Positions 1-8,479 of a DNA stretch of 64,000 nt are shown here, piece after piece. A program made the translations under genes and the position numbers. Below the pieces are notes generated by a model. The model was not told the DNA's origin and made no database searches. It saw nothing but the letters and a program-made list of their open reading frames with translations. Source of the stretch: an uncultured Flavobacterium sp. (GTDB lineage: Bacteria > Bacteroidota > Bacteroidia > Flavobacteriales > Flavobacteriaceae); contig NZ_CAMLDD010000004.1 of assembly GCF_946478785.1 (NCBI RefSeq), positions 248,001 through 312,000 on the forward strand, written 5' to 3'. The number at the start of each line of letters is the position of its first letter. Within the stretch, counting starts at the first letter, position 1.

Positions 1-364
1 GTTCAAAAGGATGATTTTTAAGATGGTTTTTGGCAGTATTCAGGATCAATTCTCTCAGATTATTGCCAGGTACAGGATCTTCAAAAGCTTTCTTGAGAGG
101 AGATGCGAGTTTGTCGAATAAGTTTTGATCTACAACCCCAGTTTGGGTTAAGCTGTTGAATTTTTGAAAATTAAGTACAGCTTTTTCTGTTGCAGGCCCA
201 AAATCACCATCAATGCCCGTTGCTGTTCCTGAGCCTGGATTTTGCATAGCAAATAAATTAAGCCAGGACTGAATTTTTTCAACGTCTTTTTTGTTGTTAT
301 TTGCTCCTTTTCGTTTTTGAGTGGCTTTAATAAGCAACTCTTTTTGGTAGAATGTTTTTTGCAT
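1..364 (-). CDS. Peptidoglycan-binding (PGB_1) domain protein, 3' part missing
   Basis: The gene starts at 364 (protein begins MQKTFYQKEL) and is still open at the left edge, so only about 121 N-terminal residues are visible. Residues about 30-85 show a PG_binding_1 repeat: a helix with DVEKIQSWLNLF, then the hallmark GIDGDFGPATEKAVLNFQ. This family binds peptidoglycan or acts as a generic adhesion module. No signal peptide is visible, which fits eCIS cargo or a cytoplasmic accessory better than a classically secreted protein. It lies 43 bp downstream of the SUKH-like gene on the same strand. The same domain type occurs inside the 510-aa DUF4157 protein of this operon, so it probably belongs to the eCIS cargo set. 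What follows the domain (hydrolase, toxin or nothing) cannot be seen. Confidence 0.75.
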   Translation of the reverse strand, partial: MQKTFYQKELLIKATQKRKGANNNKKDVEKIQSWLNLFAMQNPGSGTATGIDGDFGPATEKAVLNFQKFNSLTQTGVVDQNLFDKLASPLKKAFEDPVPGNNLRELILNTAKNHLKNHPFE

Positions 365-407
365 GACTAATGTTTTTTGGATTAAAAAACTAATTAGATT
401 TTATAGC

Positions 408-1112
408 TTAATGTTTTTCGTTTGTATTTATGTCAAATGCATCTAAATCTGTTTTAATGTGTTTGAAAATGAAAGGAATAAATCGTTTCATAAGTTCATA
501 TTCCGAAGCTTTTTTTCCAAAGAGGTAAATAAGTTGCCAATTTTTTAAGCATTTTGCCTGATACGCTAAATTCAAATATTCTTCGAGTTTAATTTTCATA
601 TCATAGATTTGATCAGAATCTGTATGTATCAGCCAAATAGTATCTGAAACATGGTTGTCAGTTTTCTTAAAGCAGGCAGTAACCGAACTCTGAATATCAA
701 AAGCAAAAAAATCATCCTTTACGTTGAGTTTATCAAGGGTATATTTAAATGCCTGTTGGTCGTTATATTCCTTGTCAAAAACAGCATCAGATGCCGCAAT
801 ATTAATATAACCGCTTAGCATTTCTTTTACAAAAGACCATGAATAATCTTTCGTGAGATAGTTTTCAATTATAAATTCATTTTTTTGGAAAGGTTCTGTA
901 TTTTCAGGCGTATCCGTCAATTCCCAAGCTAATTCCAGTCGGGAAGTTTGGTTGTAGAATTCAATAATCGAATCATCAACATTTAGTCTCGTATCTAATT
1001 TCTTAGGTGGTAAAGCTACCGTTACGGGTGTTTTTATGCGAATTCCATGAGTGTAGGTATTGCCAATTTCCTCAATTAAAGTCCATAAAAATAAGTCTTT
1101 ATAATTAGTCAT
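408..1112 (-). CDS. SUKH-like (SMI1/KNR4) protein, putative immunity protein
   Basis: A 234-residue protein without signal peptide or membrane segment. From about residue 133 it has the layout of the SMI1/KNR4 (SUKH) fold: FFAFDIQSSVTACF, a gap, DTIWLIHTD, then an acidic helix KLEEYLNLAYQAK followed by NWQLIYLF. SUKH proteins are the commonest immunity proteins of bacterial polymorphic nuclease toxins. The start codon overlaps the 3' end of the nuclease-like effector gene by 8 bp, implying translational coupling. The inferred role is to neutralise that effector in the producing cell. The family call rests on motif shape only, because SUKH proteins diverge strongly; it could be an unrelated chaperone or loading factor. 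Last residues include DAFDINTNEKH. Confidence 0.55.
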   Translation of the reverse strand: MTNYKDLFLWTLIEEIGNTYTHGIRIKTPVTVALPPKKLDTRLNVDDSIIEFYNQTSRLELAWELTDTPENTEPFQKNEFIIENYLTKDYSWSFVKEMLSGYINIAASDAVFDKEYNDQQAFKYTLDKLNVKDDFFAFDIQSSVTACFKKTDNHVSDTIWLIHTDSDQIYDMKIKLEEYLNLAYQAKCLKNWQLIYLFGKKASEYELMKRFIPFIFKHIKTDLDAFDINTNEKH

Positions 1113-4100
1113 ATTGTAAAATATTAGAAGTTACCAGATTATTAAATTTTGTAAATGCGCTCATAAAGGCTGTTTGTTCGGTATATTCAGCTGATACGGC
1201 ATTTCTAATTTCAATGATATTTTGATATCCATCAGATGGGCGAACCCTTACAAGTCTGTCAATGAATCCAGAAAGTCCGACTCCATCACTTCCTCCTTCG
1301 CTAATAACTTTTTGTTTTAAGGAATTAGAAGATGAACCGTTTATTGTGATTTGTGTAACTGCTGAGGGAGGTGTTTGTGTAAATCGTTTGGATTTTATCG
1401 CAGCACCTTTCTCTCTGGTTTCAGGATCATAAGAACCAAAGCTCATCACAACAATATTGGGTATATCCTCAAAAGCTCCAGTATTTCCATAAGAAACATC
1501 AACATTGTAATATAGTATTTGGTTATTGTCCCATAAGGCTTCTTTTGCAAAATGTTCAATTTGGTTTTCCATATCTCTTAAATTCATATCCCTTGTACCC
1601 GGAAATAAATTTTGAGCTGTCCCGGGTCCGTGTAATCTGTGATTTAAAAGATGTGCTCTAACCCATTGACCGCTGGCTCTTTGTGTAACAGGAATAGTTG
1701 ACCATCCTCTCGGGTCATTAGTAGGAGTAGATCCTCTTGTGTTGCCCGGAATTTTGGTTAAAGGAGCTGCTCTTAGTATATATGACCTGCCTTTACTGTC
1801 TGTTTCAAATTCTACATTAGAGACCGGTAATTCTATTCGATGCTCAAATACTCCAATTATTACCAGATCGGCAGCGATATTAGTTAAATTAGTTCGAATG
1901 TTTTCATATGCAAGCCGAACAGGTTCGTTACCATGCCCAACACTGTAAGCATTGTCAACAGCTCTTCTGTAACTGCCGATATTAGTTCCTAAAACATTCT
2001 TTTCACGGAATAGATTTTCAATTGCAGTTGATTTAGCGGCATATTCTGAATCTGAGTCTCTATTGTCATGTATTTCCTGACGTTTGTTATTTAAAAGTTG
2101 ATTTAAGGTTTGCTTATCACTGTAAACGTTAATTTCTACCCGCTCAACTGTACCTTCAATTTTAAGATTATGGCCTCCATCGACATTTACAGCATGTTCT
2201 AATCCTATAATGGTAGGGACTTCTGCATTAGGATCAGTTCCTCCGGTTTCTGTTACAGGTGCAGCTTTAACGGTTATTGGCGTACTGTGATTGTTAATGT
2301 TTGGCATTTCAGCATTAATATTCCAGTTTTGACCACTTCGGGCAGCAGTAAGTCGGGTAAAATGATTGTGTGTTTTTATGATGTGTAATCGAGCGTTTAC
2401 TTGTTCTTCATTCAAAGGGTGTTCTTCTGATTCTGTTGCTAAAGCGCGAAGTGCTTCAAGACCTGTTCCCCATTGACGCAATACTTCCGGAGTAGGTGGA
2501 TTTGGTGGAGTATCTGCACCAGGTGGTGTACCTGTTTCTCCAGCATTAGGATTCCCGGCAGAATCGGTTACTTGTGGAGTTTCACTCCCTTCTCCACCTG
2601 TTGTGCCTTCTTGAAATTCTGCTGCATGCTCTGCATTTGGTGCCTGGGCAGGAGGTACATGATCATTCATTAAATCGGTCATGAATTTATCTGAATTAAA
2701 ATCAACGGGAGCAAATTCTACTTCAGGTAATTGGTCAGAACCTAAAACATAATCTACATCCGCACCAATACCGAATTCACCCGGCAATGGATATTCTAAT
2801 TCGCCCAAAGGCCAGGTCCATTTGTCATCTGGTGCAGGTGACCACCATGGACTGTCTAATTCAACAAATAAATCTCCGCCTAATGCTAAGAAAGGCTGAG
2901 CCGCCATCTCGGCATGTCCGTGGATGTAAAATTCACCTTGTCTTCCAGCTTCCGGAGAAGCTGTTTCTCTATAACCAATTGTAGGCGTAGCATCAACATA
3001 TCCTCTAATTCCGGCGAGCGCATTGACACCAACACCTACTTTTATATCGTGACCTAATAACTCCACACCTAATCCTCCTTCGGCACGCAATCGCAATCCC
3101 GCAAACATGGACATATTAAAAGAGGCAGAAAGGCTAAAATCATTAAATACAGCCGGATCAGTAGAATACGTTCCTACGGCCCTGATATTATAAATTTTTG
3201 CAGGGCCAATTTTTGCCAGTGCTTCCAATCCTATATTCGCAAATAAGAAAACATTTCCCACCAGCGGAACACCATACATAGTCCTGACTTCGACAGTAAA
3301 AATTTCTCTTATATAATCACGCTGAGCAAACAACTCAACCTCAGCAGGCGGTGTGATTTCTCCGTGAATGGTTACATGACCTTCATTATCGATAATGACC
3401 ATAGCTTTTCCTGTCATCCATTCGGTAAAACTAAAATCGACTTCACCCCAGCCTGCCATAGCTCTTGGTCCCGGAGTTGGGCCACTGTTTGCCTCACGTA
3501 TTCCATTTGTTTCTCTGGCACTCTCGTCGATTTGAGAAGGATCAAGCTGGCTTAAAGCTGCATTTCTGGCTGTAGTAGCGTCGGTAACCAGCAATGTTAC
3601 CTGACCGCTTATTTTTTCGGTTTGATAGCCCACTGTTCCCCTAATATCTAATGTACCATTCAAAAAGGCGGCATGAAGGCTACCATTAAAATTAGCCATA
3701 CTTACAGCTATATCAATTTCTCCTGTAATATTTCCTTCGGCATTACGCTCGATTGTTATCTGGGTCGGACTCATGTTCGGAACTTCAATAGTTCCGCTGG
3801 CTCTAAATGTGATGTTTTCGCCCTGAATACCAAAATCAAGTGACCCATTTACAAAACCACCCAATTGAACAGGAATACCATTTGCTGTTAATGTCAGGTT
3901 TCCTCCATCAATATTGTTTTGAATATTAGGCACGCTTGATACATCAATTCCAACCCAGCCAAAAGCCTGACTATTGTCTTTAATTGCATTGATCAGACCA
4001 GCAGGATTGCCAACTAAACGGTCTCCGGCTTTTACTGTGATGTAGCCGGTTATAGTACTGTTCTCTATTTGAACAGCCAAAACCGGAATAATATTTAGAC

Positions 4101-5202
4101 TTGTAAGAGGGCTTAAATAGTTAATACCTAATGCTATACTTTGCCTGCTGTCTTTTGTACTGTATGTATCGTCGGTGTTTTTCTTAATTTTGATTGTCCC
4201 AGATGCCCATTGCCCAAATGTTACATCAACATCTGCCCCTCTGTTTCCTGCCTCTTCAATTTGAGCTGCAATGGCTTCATTTGGTGTAAATTTTGGTGTT
4301 TGTAAAGAAATGCTTTCGTTTGTGCCTGGTTCAGTCGGAACAGCAGGAGGGGTTGTTTCCGTTTTCTGAATCATTTTACGTTGTACAGAACTGGCTCCCT
4401 GTTGAACTGTATGTGTAAGCTCATGCGCCAAAAGATGTTTTCCATCGGTTGAGTTCGGATTGTATTTGCCCTCATTAAAATAAATGTCATTACCGCTGGC
4501 AAATGCCTGTGAGCCTAACTCCTTATTCATTTGAACAGCGTTTGAATCGTTATGGATTTTTACACTGCTAAAATCGGCACCAAAGCCAGATTCCATTTCA
4601 TTTTTTACCGGACCTGAAAATGAAGAACCGCCACCTTTACTACTGTTTAAGTTGCTTTCTAGATTAGAATTATCACCAAGATTTGCATCAGCCGCCTCAC
4701 TCATCTGAAGTTCTTTTTCTTCTTCTTTTGCCTGAATTTCCTCATCTTCTTTTTTAGTCAGTACTTCTTCTTCCGCTTTCTTTTGCTGTATCAATGGCTT
4801 TGAGGAAAATATTTTTTCGGCAGATTTATTTTTTTCCGGAGTAATTGCTTTGGTTTTATTTTGAATATTTTCTTCCTTCTCAGATTTTAATTGAACAACA
4901 GAAGTGATGTTGTCTGCTATTGATTTTTCCTGCACCGTATTTTCTGTTTCTCCCTGTTTTTGTATATCATTTGCCTTTTTCTGAACTACTGGCGATGGAC
5001 TGAAGAAGGATTCGGCAGCACTATTCTTTTTGGTATTAGAAACTACTTTATCGGCAACATAGTCTGCTTCGGCTTCATATTTATCATTCGATTTTCCTAT
5101 GTTGAGCTTTGCCTGTACACCAAAAAAATCCTCACCCTGTCTTGAATTAAAAGCAGATGGGGTAGAGGAATTTGGTTTTGATTTTTGACCGAAAGCTGAC
5201 AT
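1105..5202 (-). CDS. eCIS cargo: DUF4157 protein with C-terminal nuclease-like toxin domain
   Basis: A 1365-residue protein with no signal peptide. Residues 1-230 are low-complexity and charged, with VQKK/IQxK motifs and the usual DUF4157 N-terminal signature (KYEAEADYVADKVV). DUF4157 follows at about 200-275 with H260-E-L-T-H264, a zincin-type HExxH motif. Residues about 280-850 are beta-rich and contain two similar stretches, TFGQWASGTIKI near 333 and SFTEWMTGKAMV near 596. A Pro/Gly/Thr linker spans about 850-907. The C-terminal part carries WVRAHLLN (His1184), LHGPG, NLFPGT and MN, matching the core of DNA/RNA non-specific nucleases (the DRGHLL...GG...NL.P....N pattern), with RAH in place of RGH. 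DUF4157 proteins are known eCIS cargo. The inferred role is an injected nuclease. It is preceded by another DUF4157 gene and overlaps the SUKH-like gene. Confidence 0.8.
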   Translation of the reverse strand: MSAFGQKSKPNSSTPSAFNSRQGEDFFGVQAKLNIGKSNDKYEAEADYVADKVVSNTKKNSAAESFFSPSPVVQKKANDIQKQGETENTVQEKSIADNITSVVQLKSEKEENIQNKTKAITPEKNKSAEKIFSSKPLIQQKKAEEEVLTKKEDEEIQAKEEEKELQMSEAADANLGDNSNLESNLNSSKGGGSSFSGPVKNEMESGFGADFSSVKIHNDSNAVQMNKELGSQAFASGNDIYFNEGKYNPNSTDGKHLLAHELTHTVQQGASSVQRKMIQKTETTPPAVPTEPGTNESISLQTPKFTPNEAIAAQIEEAGNRGADVDVTFGQWASGTIKIKKNTDDTYSTKDSRQSIALGINYLSPLTSLNIIPVLAVQIENSTITGYITVKAGDRLVGNPAGLINAIKDNSQAFGWVGIDVSSVPNIQNNIDGGNLTLTANGIPVQLGGFVNGSLDFGIQGENITFRASGTIEVPNMSPTQITIERNAEGNITGEIDIAVSMANFNGSLHAAFLNGTLDIRGTVGYQTEKISGQVTLLVTDATTARNAALSQLDPSQIDESARETNGIREANSGPTPGPRAMAGWGEVDFSFTEWMTGKAMVIIDNEGHVTIHGEITPPAEVELFAQRDYIREIFTVEVRTMYGVPLVGNVFLFANIGLEALAKIGPAKIYNIRAVGTYSTDPAVFNDFSLSASFNMSMFAGLRLRAEGGLGVELLGHDIKVGVGVNALAGIRGYVDATPTIGYRETASPEAGRQGEFYIHGHAEMAAQPFLALGGDLFVELDSPWWSPAPDDKWTWPLGELEYPLPGEFGIGADVDYVLGSDQLPEVEFAPVDFNSDKFMTDLMNDHVPPAQAPNAEHAAEFQEGTTGGEGSETPQVTDSAGNPNAGETGTPPGADTPPNPPTPEVLRQWGTGLEALRALATESEEHPLNEEQVNARLHIIKTHNHFTRLTAARSGQNWNINAEMPNINNHSTPITVKAAPVTETGGTDPNAEVPTIIGLEHAVNVDGGHNLKIEGTVERVEINVYSDKQTLNQLLNNKRQEIHDNRDSDSEYAAKSTAIENLFREKNVLGTNIGSYRRAVDNAYSVGHGNEPVRLAYENIRTNLTNIAADLVIIGVFEHRIELPVSNVEFETDSKGRSYILRAAPLTKIPGNTRGSTPTNDPRGWSTIPVTQRASGQWVRAHLLNHRLHGPGTAQNLFPGTRDMNLRDMENQIEHFAKEALWDNNQILYYNVDVSYGNTGAFEDIPNIVVMSFGSYDPETREKGAAIKSKRFTQTPPSAVTQITINGSSSNSLKQKVISEGGSDGVGLSGFIDRLVRVRPSDGYQNIIEIRNAVSAEYTEQTAFMSAFTKFNNLVTSNILQYD

Positions 5203-5223
5203 AAATGACTATAATTTTGAAAT

Positions 5224-6756
5224 TTATTTTCTCTGTTTTGTTCCTATTCCTGAAAAAGCTTCTGCTCCACACTTTGGTGAAGTTGAAATTACCAAATGGA
5301 AAATACCCGGTTTTGGTGCCGTAAAGACCAAAGTGACGCTAGTGCCAACCGAAAGAGCACCTTTTTGAAAACTTTTTCCTGAAGAATCAGTGATTTCAAC
5401 ATTATAAGTTGAACAGGAATTGTCGGTTCCATTTTTGGTAGTTGCCAGGACAATTGAAAAAGTTTTGCAATCGCCGTCTGCTTCTAATGTTTCGATATGA
5501 ACCGGTTCAGATGAAAAAGTGAAAGTTTCCGGTGAGCAGCAATTTTTTTTCTTTGGCGGTTTTTTATTTTTATCCTTGTCTTTACCTTTTCCTTTCGCTC
5601 TGCCAACATAAATATCATCTAAACGTCCAATGGTCTGAACACCTACTACGCCATCATGAGTCAGCTCATTATCGGATTGAAATTTAAGCACAGCTGCTCT
5701 TGTTTCGCTGCCAAAATCACCATCAGCACCAAATTTTGGGAGTTGATAGCCCAAATCCACTAAACCAGATTGTACTTTTTTTACAGATACGCTTTTTGAA
5801 CCTGTCGCGAGATAACCTAAGTCGTCATGTGCTTGTTCTAATTTATAATCGCCTTTAAAACGTGCAGATTCCAAATCTTCCGAGATGCTTGCGTTGGGTT
5901 CAACGGATTTTTGTACAGCTCCTGTTTGCTGAATGGTATGGGTTAATTCGTGTGCCAGTAAATGTTTTCCTTCTTTAGAACCGGGATTGTATTTCCCTTC
6001 GTTAAAGTAAACATCATTTCCATTAGTAAAAGCCTGTGCACCCAATTCCTGACTCATTTGGACAGCGTTGGTATCGGTATGGATTTTTACATCGCTAAAA
6101 TCGGTACCAAAACCAGATTCCATTTCTCCTTTCGTTTCTTTGTCAAGGCTGGCTCCAGCACCTTTTGAATTATTGAGTTTTCCCTCAAGCTCATTATTTT
6201 GCATTCCAGCTTCTTGATTTTCTTTTTTCTGAACCTTTTCCTCTTTCTCGCAATCGTCGCACTTAGCCTGGATTGCCTCTTCTTTTTCATCTCTCTTCTG
6301 AACCGGCTTTTCTTCTTCGTTTTCCTTTTTCTGTACTGGTTCTTTTTCTTCTTCTTTCTTTTGAATAGGCTCTTCTTCCTTTTTTTCTGATTTTTTCTGT
6401 ACCGGTTTTTCTTCTTCGTTTTCCTTTTTCTGTATCGGCTCTTTTTCTTCTTCTTTCTTTTGAATAGGTTCTTCTTCCTTTTTCTCTGATTTTTTCTGAA
6501 CAGGTTCCTCTTCCTTTATGTCTTTAGCCTGAACCGAAGTAATAGTTTCTGAGATGGGTTTTTGCTGTACCTCTTCCCTTGATTGCAAAAGTCCGCCACC
6601 AGACGGCTTATTATTCACCACCTTATCGGCCACTTTATCAGCTTCGACTTCAAATTGGTCTCCTGCTTTGCCTGTTTTTAATTTTCGCTGAATTTTGGGT
6701 TCAAAAAAACCAGAAGCAGCAGGAATATTTTTTTTACGTTGTTCAAATGCTCTCAT
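5224..6756 (-). CDS. DUF4157 protein with PGB_1 domain, second eCIS cargo candidate
   Basis: A 510-residue protein. The N-terminus has the DUF4157-associated signature (IQRKLKTGKAGDQFEVEADKVA shape). Residues about 70-180 are Lys/Glu-rich with many PVQKK/PIQKK units, including a 33-residue unit repeated twice, then CDDCEKEEKVQKK, a motif I recall as frequent in this family. DUF4157 covers about 205-285 with H269-E-L-T-H273. A PG_binding_1 domain covers about 320-382 (GADGDFGSETRAAVLKFQ). After a basic linker, residues about 400-510 form a beta-rich domain starting with paired cysteines that I do not recognise. It lies 12 bp downstream of the tape-measure gene and 21 bp upstream of the nuclease-like cargo gene, so it is likely loaded into the particle. 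The effector activity is unknown; a metallopeptidase role for DUF4157 is inference. Confidence 0.78.
   Translation of the reverse strand: MRAFEQRKKNIPAASGFFEPKIQRKLKTGKAGDQFEVEADKVADKVVNNKPSGGGLLQSREEVQQKPISETITSVQAKDIKEEEPVQKKSEKKEEEPIQKKEEEKEPIQKKENEEEKPVQKKSEKKEEEPIQKKEEEKEPVQKKENEEEKPVQKRDEKEEAIQAKCDDCEKEEKVQKKENQEAGMQNNELEGKLNNSKGAGASLDKETKGEMESGFGTDFSDVKIHTDTNAVQMSQELGAQAFTNGNDVYFNEGKYNPGSKEGKHLLAHELTHTIQQTGAVQKSVEPNASISEDLESARFKGDYKLEQAHDDLGYLATGSKSVSVKKVQSGLVDLGYQLPKFGADGDFGSETRAAVLKFQSDNELTHDGVVGVQTIGRLDDIYVGRAKGKGKDKDKNKKPPKKKNCCSPETFTFSSEPVHIETLEADGDCKTFSIVLATTKNGTDNSCSTYNVEITDSSGKSFQKGALSVGTSVTLVFTAPKPGIFHLVISTSPKCGAEAFSGIGTKQRK
6302..6499 (-). repeat. Two tandem 99-bp in-frame repeats within the 510-aa DUF4157 gene
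   Basis: Two adjacent 99-bp units (6302-6400 and 6401-6499) are nearly identical and encode 33 residues each, with the order PVQKK, SEKKEEE, PIQKK, EEEKE, P(I/V)QKK, ENEEEK. The length is a multiple of three, so copy number can change without breaking the frame. The segment is a highly charged, probably disordered or helical linker before DUF4157. Confidence 0.85.
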
Positions 6757-6768
6757 AGCTATATGTTT

Positions 6769-8274
6769 TTACCATTGGGTATAGATTAATTTTTCGATCC
6801 ACGGAATCTTGATGATGTTGATATTCCACGGAATTTTTTCCAGTAAAAGATCCTGTGTTTTTCGTTCGATGTTCAATTTTGGATTCGATTCACTTAGGTC
6901 CAATTTGCCTTCCCGTTGAATAAATTCTGTTCTTAAGATATCAGTAGAAGTATTTTTCAAGGCCGACCAATGTTCTACGACTGAGGCCAGCATTTCTTCT
7001 ACTTGTTGTTTGTGTTTTTCTTCAATTTTGACCTCCCTTTGCAGGGATTGCTGTATTGGAATTCCACATAAAAATTTTTCAAAAAGCATGGCATGTTCAT
7101 AATCATTTTCTTTTTTTGTTGCGGCATAATGTATAATATGTGCCGCTAGCTGCTTGTTGAGAATAATATTGCCATCCATTAAATCACAATTTTTCAACAT
7201 TTCCTTGAAGAAAGGATGTAAAATGATTAAGCCTGCATTTTGTACGTAACACGATTTAAAACTGATACTGTCATCCTGAGAATTATCTTCAAATATTGAC
7301 TTTTCTTTTATTATTAGTTTTTCTTCCATTGAAGGAATTTCCGATTTTGTGGTGTTTACTTCTTTTTTTGAATCAGAATTGGATTGTACAATTGGTTTTT
7401 CTTTTTCGGAAACTAAATACTCGGTTTCCATTTGTATCAGTTCTTTATAAGTAAAATCAAGTGGTACGAGTGTTTTTATATTTTCAATGAAATGTTTCAA
7501 TGATATTTTATCTGATGAAAGCTGAGGTTGTTCCTTATAATAAAATGAGATGATACTGGCTGGCTTCTTTTCTGTCAAAAAATCAAAAAGCAATTGCCAA
7601 AATGACATTTTAAATTCGTGCGGTTTGTTATTCAGAAATTGCAATAAAATATTTTTTGAAAATGATTTCTGCTGTATTTCTGAATCCATAAGGGCAGAGG
7701 CAATAAGAGCGATTTCCTGATTCGAAAACTGATTTATAATTCGTTTTTGAATTGTTTTCTGCTGAATTAATTTAAGGAACGGAATTTTGAAAAGATCTTT
7801 TTTAAAGTTTTCGAAACTTATTTTTTCAAAAAACATAACCTCATCTTCCTTAGAAATCCACCAGGGCATGGTTCCATTTTCTATAAAATAAAGCAAGGTT
7901 TTGATCTCTTTTTCGTGTGATGAGATAGTGTGTAATGCTAAATTATTCTCACCTTTTTTTGCTCCATTTTTTTGCTCTATTAATGTCTTTTGAATGGCTG
8001 CTTCAATTTGATTTTTTATATCGTTTTTTTGTTCAGTATTCGAAAGAAAAATATCGGTTTTACCTGCATTTGAATGGATCGAAATTTCTAATTTTTCAAT
8101 CTGAATTATCTGATGGTCAGTATTTTCAATTAGATTGAATTGTTTCTCAAGGATTGGAACAAGCTCATTTTGAATAAACATAGCAAGGTTGTTTTTAATA
8201 GAATTAGCCATCGCCATTGTAGGAGTGTCTATATCTAAAAAAACTTTTTGGATACTATGTTTATTTTTAATCAT
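6769..8274 (-). CDS. Contractile injection system tape-measure-type protein (CIS_TMP, Afp14-like)
   Basis: A 501-residue cytoplasmic protein. Its N-terminus (KHSIQKVFLDIDTP, then a helix, then HQIIQIEKLEISIHS) has the layout of the CIS_TMP family: an amphipathic helix followed by an 'I.k.EieIs' strand. The middle contains helical blocks such as LIQQKTIQKRIINQF and ALIASALMDSEI, and the C-terminal part (GLIILHPFFKEML, NCDLMDGNIILN, AAHIIHYAATKK) is also characteristic of the family. In eCIS loci this gene stands in the Afp14 position, where it is thought to set the tube length or act at the baseplate. It starts a tight cluster with the two DUF4157 genes and follows a 205-bp gap, so separate regulation of this cargo half is possible. 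Confidence 0.75.
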   Translation of the reverse strand: MIKNKHSIQKVFLDIDTPTMAMANSIKNNLAMFIQNELVPILEKQFNLIENTDHQIIQIEKLEISIHSNAGKTDIFLSNTEQKNDIKNQIEAAIQKTLIEQKNGAKKGENNLALHTISSHEKEIKTLLYFIENGTMPWWISKEDEVMFFEKISFENFKKDLFKIPFLKLIQQKTIQKRIINQFSNQEIALIASALMDSEIQQKSFSKNILLQFLNNKPHEFKMSFWQLLFDFLTEKKPASIISFYYKEQPQLSSDKISLKHFIENIKTLVPLDFTYKELIQMETEYLVSEKEKPIVQSNSDSKKEVNTTKSEIPSMEEKLIIKEKSIFEDNSQDDSISFKSCYVQNAGLIILHPFFKEMLKNCDLMDGNIILNKQLAAHIIHYAATKKENDYEHAMLFEKFLCGIPIQQSLQREVKIEEKHKQQVEEMLASVVEHWSALKNTSTDILRTEFIQREGKLDLSESNPKLNIERKTQDLLLEKIPWNINIIKIPWIEKLIYTQW

Positions 8275-8479
8275 TTATTTATTGTTTTTTAATTTTTTTT
8301 TCTATCTTTGAGATTCCCGAGTGGGAATACTGGGTTTGTATGCTGTTGTTGTCTGTGTTTGCGTCGTGTGGTGCACTTGTGTATCTTTTCTCGTCTCTTT
8401 CATTTGATTTTGATAGTTTTCGCCCCATTAGTGCTTCAGACCTGCTAGCTTTATTTGGTCTGAAGCATTTCTTTTTTTA
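8275..8479 (-). promoter_or_regulatory. 205-bp structured, compositionally skewed gap inside the eCIS operon
   Basis: This is the largest gap in an otherwise tightly packed operon and has no gene. Read on the minus strand, it starts with a hairpin of 11 perfect base pairs (8432-8467), continues with an unusually A/C-rich, G-poor stretch (about 8340-8425), and ends with a small ATTCCC/GGGAAT hairpin near 8310-8325 just before an A-rich leader to the tape-measure gene. It could be an internal promoter, an attenuator or an mRNA processing site. I found no convincing TAnnTTTG element. Confidence 0.4.
8432..8467 (+). terminator. Strong hairpin, T-rich only on the plus side
   Basis: An 11-bp perfect inverted repeat (tgcttcagacc / ggtctgaagca) with a 14-nt loop. 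A T-rich run follows on the plus strand, but no plus-strand gene lies upstream. On the minus strand, the direction of the operon, no T run follows, so there it may act as an mRNA stabiliser rather than a terminator. Confidence 0.5.

Noticed and set aside
6199..6390. Phe/Leu-rich plus-strand frame opposite the QKK repeat region
   Set aside because: It is the antisense of Lys/Glu codons; the apparent membrane protein is an artefact of composition.
6302..6499. Tandem repeat considered as a CRISPR array
   Set aside because: The units are adjacent without spacers and lie in frame inside a gene.
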